The notes under the pieces: model-generated
Told to the model about the DNA's origin: nothing
Seen by the model: the letters and a program-made list of their open reading frames with translations, nothing else
Database searches by the model: none
NCBI GenBank assembly: GCA_036337765.1
Contig: JAYZDP010000194.1
Location: 1-27,306 of the forward strand
From: JAYZDP01 sp036337765
GTDB taxonomy: Bacteria; Acidobacteriota; Thermoanaerobaculia; Multivoradales; Multivoraceae
Length of the DNA stretch: 27,306 nt
Direction: 5' to 3'
Translations under genes and position numbers: made by a program
In this document: positions 6,526 to 14,390 of the stretch, piece after piece
Numbering within the stretch: the stretch's first letter is position 1
Layout: each line of letters opens with the position of its first letter

Positions 6526-8361
6526 TCAGGCCGCAAAGCCCTCCTGCTGGGCGAACTGGATCTGGTAGAGGCGCCAGTAGAGGCCGCGGCGCTCGAGCAG
6601 TTCGTCGTGGTTGCCTTCCTCGCAAATCTCGCCGCGGTGCATGACGTAGATGCGGTCGACGTCGCGGATGGTCGAGAGCCGGTGGGCGACGACAATCGAC
6701 GTCTTGCCTTCGAGCAGATGATGGAGAGCGTCCTGAACGAGAGCCTCGGTCTCGGTATCGACGCTCGAGGTCGCTTCGTCCAGTAGCAGGATCGAGGGGT
6801 CGCGGACCAGGGCGCGGGCGAAGGAAAGGAGCTGCCGCTCGCCGGTCGAGAAGTTGACCCCGCGCTCGCTGACCGGCTGAGCGTAGCCCTCGGGCATGCG
6901 CTCGACCAGCGGCCGGACGTGAGTGGCGTCGACAGCCTGCTCCATCACCGTGTCGTCGATGGCTGCGCCGAGCAAGATGTTGTAGCGCAGGTCACCGTCG
7001 AACAGGAAGACGTCCTGCAGCACGAAGGCCATGGCGTCGCGCAGGCGCTGGCGCGACATCTCCCGTATGTCGAGGCCGTCGATGCGGATCGACCCCCCTT
7101 GCAGCTCGTAGAGTCGCGCTAGGAGCTTCAGCGTCGTGGTCTTACCGGAGCCGGTATGGCCGACGAAGGCGACGCGCTCGCCCGGGGCGACACGGAAGGA
7201 GACGTCATTGAGCACCGGTCCGTCTCCGTAAGCGAAAGTCACGTTCTCGAAGACCACCTCGCCCCGTACCCGCTCGTCCGCCGACGCGTCCGCTGCGGGA
7301 TCCAGATCCGGCGGCTCGGTGGCTTCGTCGAAGAGCTGAAACACCCGCTCCGCACTCGCCATCGACGACTGCATGACCGAGTATCTGGCCGATAGGTCCA
7401 TCAGGGGCCGGAAGAAGCGACCCATGTAGTCGGTGAAGACGTAGACGGTGCCGATCGACATCCCCTCCGCGCCCATGAGTCGCGCGCCGTACCAGAAGAT
7501 CAGCGCACGGGTCAGGTTGGTCGCCAGATCCACCGACGAGAAGAGCAGCGCGTCGTAGTTGATGGAGCGGTACCACGAGTCGCGGTGTGACGCGTTCATG
7601 CGCTCGAAGTCGGCGAGGTTGCGGCGCTCGCGGGCGAAGAGCTGTACCACCTTCATGCCCGAGATGGTCTCCTGCAGGTGGGCGTTGAGGCGCGCGATCT
7701 TCACCCGCACCTCCCGGAAGGCCTCGCGCACCTTGTAGCGGAAGATGACGGCGGCAATGGCGAGGAAGGGCACGACGCCCATCGCCACCGCCGCCAGGCG
7801 CGGATCGATGGTGAAGATGACGTAGGCGAAGATCGCCATGATGAAGAGGTCGGCGACCAGGGCCACCACGCCCATCGAGAACATCTCGGCGAGGTTTTCG
7901 AGATCGTTGGTCAGGCGTGTGACCAGCCGGCCGACCGGGTATCGGTCGAAAAAGCGCATCGGTAGGCGCTGAACGTGGTCGAAGAGTCGGCCGCGAACGT
8001 CGCGGACGGTCTTCTGGCCGAGGATCACCATCGACCAACCGCGCAGGAACTCGAGCGCGAGCAACGCCGCGGCCACGCTGACGAGCACCAGGAAGAGCCA
8101 CAACAGGACTTCGAAGTCCTCGGGCGGCGCCAGGATGCGCTCGACCCACGCGACGTCGGACGATACTGATCCCGAGACCAGGAAGTTGAGCGCTGCGCCG
8201 ATCACCAGCGGAGGGATCACCTCGAGGGCGCCGCGCAGTGGGATCAGGAGAAACGTGAAGCCGATCCACCCCCGGTACGGGCGCAGGAAGGGCCACAGCC
8301 GTCGGATCAGGTCGGAGTCGTAGACCTTGCCGAGGGCCTGTTCCTCGTGCAGATCGCTCAC
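6526..8361 (-). CDS. ABC exporter half-transporter, consensus-site subunit
   Basis: This 611-residue half-transporter has a six-helix type IV exporter membrane domain (about 30-330) and an ATPase domain (about 365-600). It shows Walker A GHTGSGKT (401-408), Q-loop Gln449, Walker B ILLLDE with catalytic Glu529, and the switch His560. The signature loop is FSTGERQ (504-510) rather than LSGGQ. It overlaps its upstream partner gene by four bases (ATGA), showing tight coupling. With the partner it should form a heterodimeric inner-membrane exporter (compare BmrCD, LmrCD, TM287/288). Substrate is unknown; drug or lipid export is typical for the family. Confidence 0.9.
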   Translation of the reverse strand: MSDLHEEQALGKVYDSDLIRRLWPFLRPYRGWIGFTFLLIPLRGALEVIPPLVIGAALNFLVSGSVSSDVAWVERILAPPEDFEVLLWLFLVLVSVAAALLALEFLRGWSMVILGQKTVRDVRGRLFDHVQRLPMRFFDRYPVGRLVTRLTNDLENLAEMFSMGVVALVADLFIMAIFAYVIFTIDPRLAAVAMGVVPFLAIAAVIFRYKVREAFREVRVKIARLNAHLQETISGMKVVQLFARERRNLADFERMNASHRDSWYRSINYDALLFSSVDLATNLTRALIFWYGARLMGAEGMSIGTVYVFTDYMGRFFRPLMDLSARYSVMQSSMASAERVFQLFDEATEPPDLDPAADASADERVRGEVVFENVTFAYGDGPVLNDVSFRVAPGERVAFVGHTGSGKTTTLKLLARLYELQGGSIRIDGLDIREMSRQRLRDAMAFVLQDVFLFDGDLRYNILLGAAIDDTVMEQAVDATHVRPLVERMPEGYAQPVSERGVNFSTGERQLLSFARALVRDPSILLLDEATSSVDTETEALVQDALHHLLEGKTSIVVAHRLSTIRDVDRIYVMHRGEICEEGNHDELLERRGLYWRLYQIQFAQQEGFAA

Positions 8362-10181
8362 CCCACGCCCTCACTATCGGCCATGTTCGCGCCCGCGGCG
8401 GCGGCCGCCACGACCGGCTCCATCTCCTCGATCTCCTCCTCGAGCTTCTGGCGCTCGTTGAGGCGGGCGTAGAAGCCACCCATCTCCACCAACTGACGGT
8501 GGGTGCCACGCTCGCTGACGCGGCCTCGCTCGAGCACCAGGATCTGGTCGGAACCGCGCACGGCCGAAATGCGATGAGCAACGATGAAGCAGGTCCGCCC
8601 GGTGCGTGCCGAGTCGAGGTCTCCGAGGATCGCCTCCTCGGTCGCGTGATCAACGCTGGACAAGGCGTCGTCGAGAATCAGGATCGACGGGTCGAGGACG
8701 AGCGCCCGCGCGATGGCCACACGTTGGCGCTGCCCGCCCGAAAGCGTGATTCCGCGCTCCCCCACCTGGGTGTCAAAGCCCTCGGGGAAGTCCTCGATGT
8801 CCGACAGCACGTGCGCTCGCCGAGCCGCGTCGCGCACCTCGTCCATCGTCGCATCGGGGCGGCCGAATCGGATGTTGTCCGCGAGCGTGGTCGAGAACAG
8901 GAAGCTGTCCTGCGGCACCATGGCGATCGACGAGCGCAGCAGACCCACCGGCACGCGGTTGACGTCGATACCGTCGATGAAGACCTGCCCGTCGCTCACT
9001 TCGAGCAAACGTGGAACGACGCTGACCAGCGTGCTCTTCCCCGCGCCGACCGGCCCGACGATGCCGACCGTCTTTCCGGACTCGATGTCGAGGTCGACCT
9101 CGGCCAGTACCGGTTCAGACCCCTCCTTGGGATAGGAGAAGCGCAGGCCCCGCAGTGCGATCTGGCCGCGAATCTCGGTCATCGGCTCAACGTCCGGGCG
9201 GTCCTTGATCGAGGGATCGGTGTCGAGCACCTCCCCGATCCGTACCAGGCCCGCAAAGCCTCGTTGGGCAATCGAGATGACGAACCCGAGCATGATGGTC
9301 GGAAAGGTCAGCATGCCGATATAGATCCAGAAGACCCACAGGTCTTCACTCGCCAGCGTGCCTGCCACAACCGCGCGCCCCCCGACCAGGATGACCAGGC
9401 CGGCGGTGACGGCAGGCAGCAGACCCACCACGCTCTGCATGGTGATGTTGATCTTCGCCACCTTCATCATCCGCGCATACAAAGTGAGGTTCTCGTCCTC
9501 GAAGCGCCTGCGCTCCCGATCTTCGAGGGAGTTCGAACGCACCACCAGCACTCCGGATGCGTTCTCCTGCACGAGGGTCGACACCCGGCCGAGCTGCTCC
9601 TGCCCCTCCATGTTGGCTGCGAACATGCGCCGACCGAAGAAGCGGGTGATGAGAATGAAGGCCGGATAGGGCGCGACCACCCACAGGGTCAGGGCAGGAT
9701 CGATGCCGAGCATGACCACGATCGCGCCGACAAAGAGCACCGGTGTCTGCACGATATTGAGCAGGCCCATGCCGAGGAAGAGGCGGACACCGTTGATGTC
9801 ATTCACCGCGCGCGACATGAGGTCGCCGGTGCGGTGCGAGTTGAAGAACGACTGCGGGAGTCGCTGCAGGTGCGAGAAGTAGTCGTTGCGCAACCGAAAC
9901 TCGATCTGGCGACCGATGCGGAACATGACGATGCGCGAGCCGAGCCGGAAGAGGGCGAACACCGCCGACAGCAAGACCAGGTCGCGCACCGCGACCGTCA
10001 CCAGGCCCGGCTCCGACTCGAGCGCCGCGACGATGCGGCGGATCGAGAGCGGAATCAGCTGAAAGAGAACGGCGTAGCCGACCGTCAGCACGGCACCAAA
10101 AACGTACGGGAGCTTCGCCCCGCCGACGTAGCCCATCAGCCGGCGAACCGGCCCCGTTCGAGCGGCGCTCACGGCCGGCAA
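8358..10181 (-). CDS. ABC exporter half-transporter, degenerate-site subunit
   Basis: This 607-residue partner subunit has a six-helix membrane domain (about 15-310) and an ATPase domain (about 340-580). Walker A is GPVGAGKS (376-383) and the signature is a canonical LSGGQ (480-484). Walker B reads ILDD, so Asp505 replaces the catalytic Glu; His536 is the switch. An acidic coiled-coil-like tail (LEEEIEEME) and an Ala-rich end follow. Asp505 pairs, across the dimer, with the altered signature of the downstream subunit, which is the expected geometry of one weak ATP site. The start is uncertain: TTG at 10181, GTG at 10172 and ATG at 10136 are possible, none with a clear ribosome site. Confidence 0.88.
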   Translation of the reverse strand: MPAVSAARTGPVRRLMGYVGGAKLPYVFGAVLTVGYAVLFQLIPLSIRRIVAALESEPGLVTVAVRDLVLLSAVFALFRLGSRIVMFRIGRQIEFRLRNDYFSHLQRLPQSFFNSHRTGDLMSRAVNDINGVRLFLGMGLLNIVQTPVLFVGAIVVMLGIDPALTLWVVAPYPAFILITRFFGRRMFAANMEGQEQLGRVSTLVQENASGVLVVRSNSLEDRERRRFEDENLTLYARMMKVAKINITMQSVVGLLPAVTAGLVILVGGRAVVAGTLASEDLWVFWIYIGMLTFPTIMLGFVISIAQRGFAGLVRIGEVLDTDPSIKDRPDVEPMTEIRGQIALRGLRFSYPKEGSEPVLAEVDLDIESGKTVGIVGPVGAGKSTLVSVVPRLLEVSDGQVFIDGIDVNRVPVGLLRSSIAMVPQDSFLFSTTLADNIRFGRPDATMDEVRDAARRAHVLSDIEDFPEGFDTQVGERGITLSGGQRQRVAIARALVLDPSILILDDALSSVDHATEEAILGDLDSARTGRTCFIVAHRISAVRGSDQILVLERGRVSERGTHRQLVEMGGFYARLNERQKLEEEIEEMEPVVAAAAAGANMADSEGVG

Positions 10182-10212
10182 ACTACCACGCCACGCGATC
10201 GATCCTTGTCAC

Positions 10213-10544
10213 TCAGGGATCGACCGGTCGCTGGCGGAAAACGCTCGACAGACGTTCCATTTCCCCGCCCGGGGTCCAGATCACGAGCGCCTTCGCGGGC
10301 TCGTCTCCCGGCACCTTGTGCGCCACCTTGTCGCCCTGACCGCGACGCCGACGGAGCCAGGCTCGAGGTCGAAGACCTCGCTTGCTCCCAACACACTGCC
10401 CTCCACCAGCACCTTGATCGTCAATCCACCCGCCCCTTCCAGCCACCGCGTGCCCGTGGACTTGCGCTCGTAGTTGGCGGCGACTGCTGGCAGGGCGAGG
10501 ATGGCGAGGCAGACAACCACGACAGCGAACAACGATTGCTTCAT
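10213..10544 (-). pseudogene. Broken cupin gene with signal peptide (frameshift and internal loss)
   Basis: From the ATG at 10544, behind AGGAG, the first frame reads a signal peptide (MKQSLFAVVVV, cleavage near AVAA), then TRWLEGAGG, TIKVLVEGS and FDLEPGSVGV, and then turns into unlike sequence. A second frame continues the family pattern with DKVAHKV, ALVIWTPGGEMERL and stops at 10213. Together these are the start and end of a small exported cupin. The total span (332 bases) is not a multiple of three, so about one base is missing near 10320-10345. The usual HxH...E metal-binding segment between EGS and LEPG is also absent. It is either a real pseudogene or a sequence error combined with a deletion. 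It lies 31 bases upstream of the exporter operon. Confidence 0.55.
10364..10380. repeat. CGAGGTC-GAA-GACCTCG inverted repeat inside the broken cupin
   Basis: A perfect 7-3-7 inverted repeat sits exactly where the cupin's metal-binding segment appears to have been lost (Ser-Glu-Val joined to Phe-Asp-Leu-Glu). It may have promoted deletion or mis-assembly. Confidence 0.4.
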
Positions 10545-10603
10545 AGGCTCTCCTGACTTGTCCGAGCGATGGGGCCGGCGCCGCGCCGGTGCACGTCGGC
10601 TGA

Positions 10604-10609
10604 TATCAT
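10604..10609 (+). promoter_or_regulatory. Candidate -10 (TGA-TATCAT) for bolA
   Basis: TATCAT with an upstream TG lies 38 bases before the bolA ATG in the 103-base space that separates it from the divergent cupin remnant. No clear -35 is seen. The same hexamer lies upstream of rpmE2 and of the carboxyltransferase gene. Confidence 0.35.
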
Positions 10610-10647
10610 GACCACCTGATCCGGGGCCGCCACGCCGCCGTTTACGA

Positions 10648-10917
10648 ATGAGAGACAAGATCCAAGAAACCATTTCGGGGGCCCTCCCCGCGGCGCGTGT
10701 CGTGGTCGCCTCCGAGGACGACACGCATTTCAGCGCAGTCGTCGTCAGCCCCGACTTCGAGGGGCTCAGCCGGGTAAGGCAACACCAGATGGTCATGAAC
10801 GCGCTGAAGGCCGAGTTCGACACCGAGCGATTGCACGCCCTGCAGCTGCGCACCTTCACTCCCGAGAAGTGGGAGGCAGCACAAGCGACCGGACCCCTCC
10901 AGGTGGTTCAGGAGTAA
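10648..10917 (+). CDS. BolA family protein
   Basis: This 89-residue protein shows the BolA/IbaG pattern: DDTHF.AVVVS, then F.GLSRV.QH, then HALQL.TFTPE.W at the C-terminus. His in DTHF and in LHALQL are the usual cluster-ligand region. BolA proteins bind a [2Fe-2S] cluster together with monothiol glutaredoxins and act in iron-sulfur delivery or iron signalling in the cytosol. The very next gene, five bases after this stop, is exactly such a glutaredoxin, which strongly supports the call. No convincing ribosome site precedes the ATG. Confidence 0.88.
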   Translation: MRDKIQETISGALPAARVVVASEDDTHFSAVVVSPDFEGLSRVRQHQMVMNALKAEFDTERLHALQLRTFTPEKWEAAQATGPLQVVQE

Positions 10918-10922
10918 CGAGT

Positions 10923-11246
10923 ATGGACCCAAGCACGAAAGAACGAATCGACGAGAACGTCAAGGGCAGCAAAGTGCTCCTCTTCATGAAGGGCACGCCC
11001 GCCTTTCCGCAGTGCGGCTTCTCGCACCAGACCGTTCAGGTGCTGCGCCACTACGGCGTGGAGTTCTCAAGCGTCAACGTGCTCGAGGACATGGAGATCC
11101 GCGAAGGCATCAAGGAGTACAGCAACTGGCCGACCATCCCGCAGCTGTACGTCGACGGCGAATTCGTCGGAGGCTGCGACATCGTGATGGAGATGCATGC
11201 CGCCGGCGAACTGCCAGAGCTCTTCGGGAGCCAGTCTCCTGAGTAG
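10923..11246 (+). CDS. grxD: Monothiol glutaredoxin, Grx4/GrxD type
   Basis: This 107-residue monothiol glutaredoxin carries CGFS at 31-34, preceded by FMKGTP, and later WPTIPQLYVDGEFVGGCDI, the TVP-like and glutathione-binding segments. Such proteins assemble a glutathione-ligated [2Fe-2S] cluster as a homodimer or as a heterodimer with BolA. The ATG at 10923 has AGGAG eight bases upstream, spanning the end of bolA. A longer in-frame start at 10869 inside bolA is unlikely. Its 3' end is overlapped by the aminotransferase gene, so the three genes probably form one transcript. Confidence 0.92.
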   Translation: MDPSTKERIDENVKGSKVLLFMKGTPAFPQCGFSHQTVQVLRHYGVEFSSVNVLEDMEIREGIKEYSNWPTIPQLYVDGEFVGGCDIVMEMHAAGELPELFGSQSPE

Positions 11247-12624
11247 CACCAGCCTGGAGGACCTGGATCGGCGCACGCTGATCCACCCCTACACCTCGAT
11301 AGCCGATCACGAGGCCTCAGGTCCGATGATCATCGACTCGGCTGACGGCGTACGCATTCGCGACCGGGCCGGTAACGAGTACATCGACGCTATGGCCGGG
11401 CTGTGGTGCGTCAACGTCGGCTACGGCCGTACCGAGCTCATCGACGCCATGGCCGAGCAGGGCAGGAAGCTGCCGTACTACCACCTGTTCGCATCGATGT
11501 CTAACGAGCCGGCGATCCGTCTCGCCAAGCGGCTGACCGACCTCGCGCCGGCGAATCTGACGAAGGTCTTTTTCGCCAACTCGGGCTCGGAGGCCAACGA
11601 CACCCAGATCAAGATCGTCCGCTACTACAACAACGTGCTCGGCCGGCCCCGCAAGAAGAAGATCCTGTCCCGTCAGGCGGCGTACCACGGTGTGACCCTT
11701 GGCGCGACGAGCCTCAGCGGCCTGCCACCGATGCACGGTGTCTTCGATCTCCCACTCGATGGATTCCTGCACCTTTCCCGTCCACATCACTACTGGGACG
11801 CGCCGGTTGGGACCACGGAGGAAGAGTTCTCCGCGATCCTAGGCCGTGAGCTCGAGCAAAAGATTGACGAGGAAGGCGCAGACACCATCGCGGCCATGAT
11901 CGTAGAGCCGGTCATGGGAGCGGGCGGCGTGATCGTTCCACCGCAGGGGTACTTCGAGAACATCGTGCCGATTCTCAGAGCCAACGACATCCTGCTGATC
12001 GTCGACGAGGTGATCTGCGGCTTCGGGCGGCTCGGGCGCTGGTTCGGCAGCGAGCGCTTCGGCCTCGAGCCGGATCTGATGTCGATCGCCAAGGGGCTGA
12101 CAAGCGGCTACTTTCCGATGTCGGCCAGCGTCGTCTCGGAAGAGATCTGGGAGGTGCTGCGCAAAGGCTCCGAAGTGCACGGACCGTTCTCGCACGGCCA
12201 CACCTACACGGCCCATCCGCTCGCGGCCGCGACTGCGATGGCCAACCTCGACGTAATCGAGCGCGATGGACTGATCGAGAAGGCGGCACAGACCGAGCCC
12301 TACCTGCAGAATCGCCTACGCACCGCCCTCGCCGACCACCCACTCGTGGGTGAGGTGCGCGGCTTGGGCATGCTCGCGGCCGTCGAGCTGGTGGCGCAAA
12401 AGACCGCGAAGACTCCTTTCGCACCGGAGATGAAGGCCGGGCAGCGGCTATCGAACTTGCTCCGCGAGGAGGGAGTGATCTCGCGAGCCATGCGCGACAC
12501 GCTGGCGATGTCGCCGCCCCTGATTCTCGAGCGCGCCGACGTCGACACGATCGTTGATGCCTTCGCCCTTTGTCTCGACCGTCTAGTCCCGGAGCTCGAG
12601 AGCACCGGGTGGGCCGCCGGTTAG
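11197..12624 (+). CDS. Class III pyridoxal-phosphate aminotransferase (omega-transaminase type)
   Basis: This 475-residue enzyme transfers an amino group, probably from an omega-amino acid or amine to pyruvate. SGSEAND (129-135) binds phosphate, YHG at 163-165 stacks on the cofactor, IVDEV places the ring-nitrogen Asp at 270, and SIAKG places the Schiff-base Lys at 299. The opening HPYTS and the FDLPL...LHLSRPHHYW region resemble beta-alanine/putrescine:pyruvate aminotransferases. The start is uncertain: the ATG at 11197 has GGAG nearby but overlaps the glutaredoxin by 50 bases, and the first core-family residues begin near residue 20. Only CTG codons occur between. Its stop overlaps the convergent ChaC gene's stop within TTAG. 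Confidence 0.88.
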   Translation: MPPANCQSSSGASLLSSTSLEDLDRRTLIHPYTSIADHEASGPMIIDSADGVRIRDRAGNEYIDAMAGLWCVNVGYGRTELIDAMAEQGRKLPYYHLFASMSNEPAIRLAKRLTDLAPANLTKVFFANSGSEANDTQIKIVRYYNNVLGRPRKKKILSRQAAYHGVTLGATSLSGLPPMHGVFDLPLDGFLHLSRPHHYWDAPVGTTEEEFSAILGRELEQKIDEEGADTIAAMIVEPVMGAGGVIVPPQGYFENIVPILRANDILLIVDEVICGFGRLGRWFGSERFGLEPDLMSIAKGLTSGYFPMSASVVSEEIWEVLRKGSEVHGPFSHGHTYTAHPLAAATAMANLDVIERDGLIEKAAQTEPYLQNRLRTALADHPLVGEVRGLGMLAAVELVAQKTAKTPFAPEMKAGQRLSNLLREEGVISRAMRDTLAMSPPLILERADVDTIVDAFALCLDRLVPELESTGWAAG

Positions 12625-13142
12625 CGCCCCTCGCCCAGGGCCGCGGCGATCTCGAAGACGTGGTCGTCGCGAGCGCCGATCGCGGCCAGCGATGCGGCGA
12701 GGCGCTGGACGTACTCCAGATTGTCGCCCGACGGTCCGGACGAGCCGCGTACCTGTCGGACGATATCGGCGAGCGGCGCCGGACCGAGGTAGTTGGGATT
12801 GGCCGGGGTGGCGATGTAGACCAGTCCCGCTGTCCCTCCAGCTACCGCATCCGCGAAGCGCACGTGCACCCGACGCCGCTCGTAGCCACCCTTCTCGCGG
12901 AAGTCCAACTGCTCGAGCACCGAGTGCAGGTCTGAGTCGGCAATCCGGTAGGCCATTCCCCAGCAACGCTCACCGGGCTTGCGCAACAGGGTCACCACAC
13001 GACCCGGGGCCTCGGGAACCCCGCGGTGATCCGTCGACCCCTGCCAGAAGCGACGCGTCCAACCGTCGATGAACGACGGGCGGCACTCCTCGAAGCTCAT
13101 CTCCGGCCGCCAAACCAGCGAGCCATAGCCGAAAATCCACAT
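12621..13142 (-). CDS. chaC: ChaC-like gamma-glutamylcyclotransferase
   Basis: This 173-residue protein has the ChaC pattern: FGYGSL at the N-terminus (4-9, the substrate cap loop), GW.RRFWQGS.DHRG (27-41), PGRVVTL, LDFREKGGY with catalytic Glu83, VYIA and NPNYLGP, and GPSGDN. The family cleaves glutathione (gamma-Glu-Cys-Gly) to 5-oxoproline and Cys-Gly in the cytosol. It starts nine bases after the methyltransferase stop, so it is probably the last gene of a minus-strand run beginning with the bactofilin. Glutathione use would fit the glutaredoxin nearby, though they are on opposite strands. Confidence 0.88.
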   Translation of the reverse strand: MWIFGYGSLVWRPEMSFEECRPSFIDGWTRRFWQGSTDHRGVPEAPGRVVTLLRKPGERCWGMAYRIADSDLHSVLEQLDFREKGGYERRRVHVRFADAVAGGTAGLVYIATPANPNYLGPAPLADIVRQVRGSSGPSGDNLEYVQRLAASLAAIGARDDHVFEIAAALGEGR

Positions 13143-13151
13143 GACGACTCT

Positions 13152-13754
13152 CTACCGGACGAAGCTGTATTCCTGGATGCCGTTGCGCAGCAGCATCGCC
13201 CGCTCAACCTTGAAGCCCGCCATGCGCTTGACGAGGTCGATCTCCTTGTGACGGGGACTGTCCCGCAAACCCCGCGAGACCGTCTCGTAGCGCAGGCTGT
13301 CGCTGCCACGGATCAGAAAGCGGAATGGCCGATCCGGAATCTGCCGATAGATCGAGACCATGGCCATCAGCCGCGTGCCGCTCTTCGTTAATCGACTCAG
13401 GTGGCCGACCAGCACTTCGACCTCGTCGAGCGCGAGATAGTTGAAGAGATCCCAGGCGAGGATCAGATCGAAGCTCTCTTCGGCGGGAAACTCCAGCAGC
13501 CGACCGCATGTGGCGCCAAAGGTCTTGGCATTCTTGCGAGCCCCGGGGCCAGCCTCGGAGAGGTCCTCGAAGAAGTTCGCGATGTAGAGCTTGCACCGGC
13601 TCTTGGCATGGATAGCGAGTTGGTCGACATTCTCACCACTCGCGGGACCGAGGTCGAGCACCGTTCGCTTAGGGGGCGGATTCAGCCCCGCTAGCAGAGT
13701 CGGAAGTACGAACGACGAGTAGTCGTCGGGCAGCGTCTGGTTGCGTTCTTCCAC
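13152..13754 (-). CDS. Class I SAM-dependent methyltransferase-like protein
   Basis: This 200-residue protein starts with GTG. VLDLGPASGEN (32-42) is a SAM-binding motif I. FDLILAWDLFNYL further on is the motif IV/V region. KSGTRLMAMV then corresponds to the strand after the catalytic core. The acceptor is unknown. It is 24 bases after the bactofilin and 9 before chaC, so it is probably co-expressed with both. The GxxSG variant (GPASG) is still compatible with SAM binding. No membrane or export signal is present. Confidence 0.75.
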   Translation of the reverse strand: MEERNQTLPDDYSSFVLPTLLAGLNPPPKRTVLDLGPASGENVDQLAIHAKSRCKLYIANFFEDLSEAGPGARKNAKTFGATCGRLLEFPAEESFDLILAWDLFNYLALDEVEVLVGHLSRLTKSGTRLMAMVSIYRQIPDRPFRFLIRGSDSLRYETVSRGLRDSPRHKEIDLVKRMAGFKVERAMLLRNGIQEYSFVR

Positions 13755-13778
13755 GGCGTCGCCCTTGAGCTACGGCGG

Positions 13779-14315
13779 TTACGCTTGAGGGGACGCTCCC
13801 ATCGTCGGCTTCAGTGTCGTCTGTTTCTCCTCGGCCGAAGGCTTCGGTGCCGGCTTGGCCTCGGTCGCCTTCGCTTCTTTAGCCTGCTGCGCCAAGGCCT
13901 GCTCCATGTCGATGGATCCCTGAAAACGACAGCCACTGTCGAGCGTCACGCGCGGCGCGGAGATGTTGCCGCGAAACTTGCCGGACTGGCGGATGATCAC
14001 CTCTTCGTGAGCACTGAGATCGCCCTCGACCTCTCCCTCCACGGTGATGATCTTCGCGAACAGATCGGCCTTCACGCGGCCGTTGCGGCCGATCGTGACG
14101 CTGTTTTTCTTCAGCACGACCTTGCCCTCGACGCGGCCCTCGATGATCAGGTCCTCTTCACCGGTGACGTCACCGCGAAGAGCGATCGAAGGTCCGATGG
14201 TGGCGAGGCCGCGAGACTTCGAGTCGGTTCGCGGTGCAGGGGTGGGAGAGGCTACGGTGCTGCTGGTCGTCATTGGTGGGTCGATCTCGGCTTCATTCTT
14301 CTTCCACACGCTCAT
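13779..14315 (-). CDS. Bactofilin (polymer-forming cytoskeletal protein)
   Basis: The start at 14315 gives 178 residues. After a flexible N-terminus rich in Thr, Ser and Pro, residues 39-136 form the bactofilin (DUF583) core: a right-handed beta-helix of repeats such as EEDLIIEGRVEGKV, KADLFAKIITVEGEVEGD and RQSGKFRGNISA. The C-terminal tail (140-178) is Lys/Ala/Pro-rich and disordered. Bactofilins polymerise without nucleotide at the membrane and position wall or other machinery. GAGAGG precedes the ATG. The partner peptidase often found near bactofilins is not seen here; the next genes encode a methyltransferase and ChaC. Confidence 0.88.
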   Translation of the reverse strand: MSVWKKNEAEIDPPMTTSSTVASPTPAPRTDSKSRGLATIGPSIALRGDVTGEEDLIIEGRVEGKVVLKKNSVTIGRNGRVKADLFAKIITVEGEVEGDLSAHEEVIIRQSGKFRGNISAPRVTLDSGCRFQGSIDMEQALAQQAKEAKATEAKPAPKPSAEEKQTTLKPTMGASPQA

Positions 14316-14390
14316 CCGGACCTCTCTTTCTGATCTCCCGATCCTCTGACCAAAGGTAATGAAAGGCCTCCGGGGAGTCAACCAGACGAG

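Noticed and set aside
7205..8653. 482-codon open frame on the minus strand
   Set aside because: It is a shifted frame of the two ABC subunits; the true frames carry all ATPase motifs.
8499..10556. 685-codon open frame on the plus strand
   Set aside because: It lies opposite the ABC exporter gene and the cupin remnant. The encoded protein is His/Asp/Arg/Glu-rich without domains, as expected for the antisense of high-GC coding DNA.
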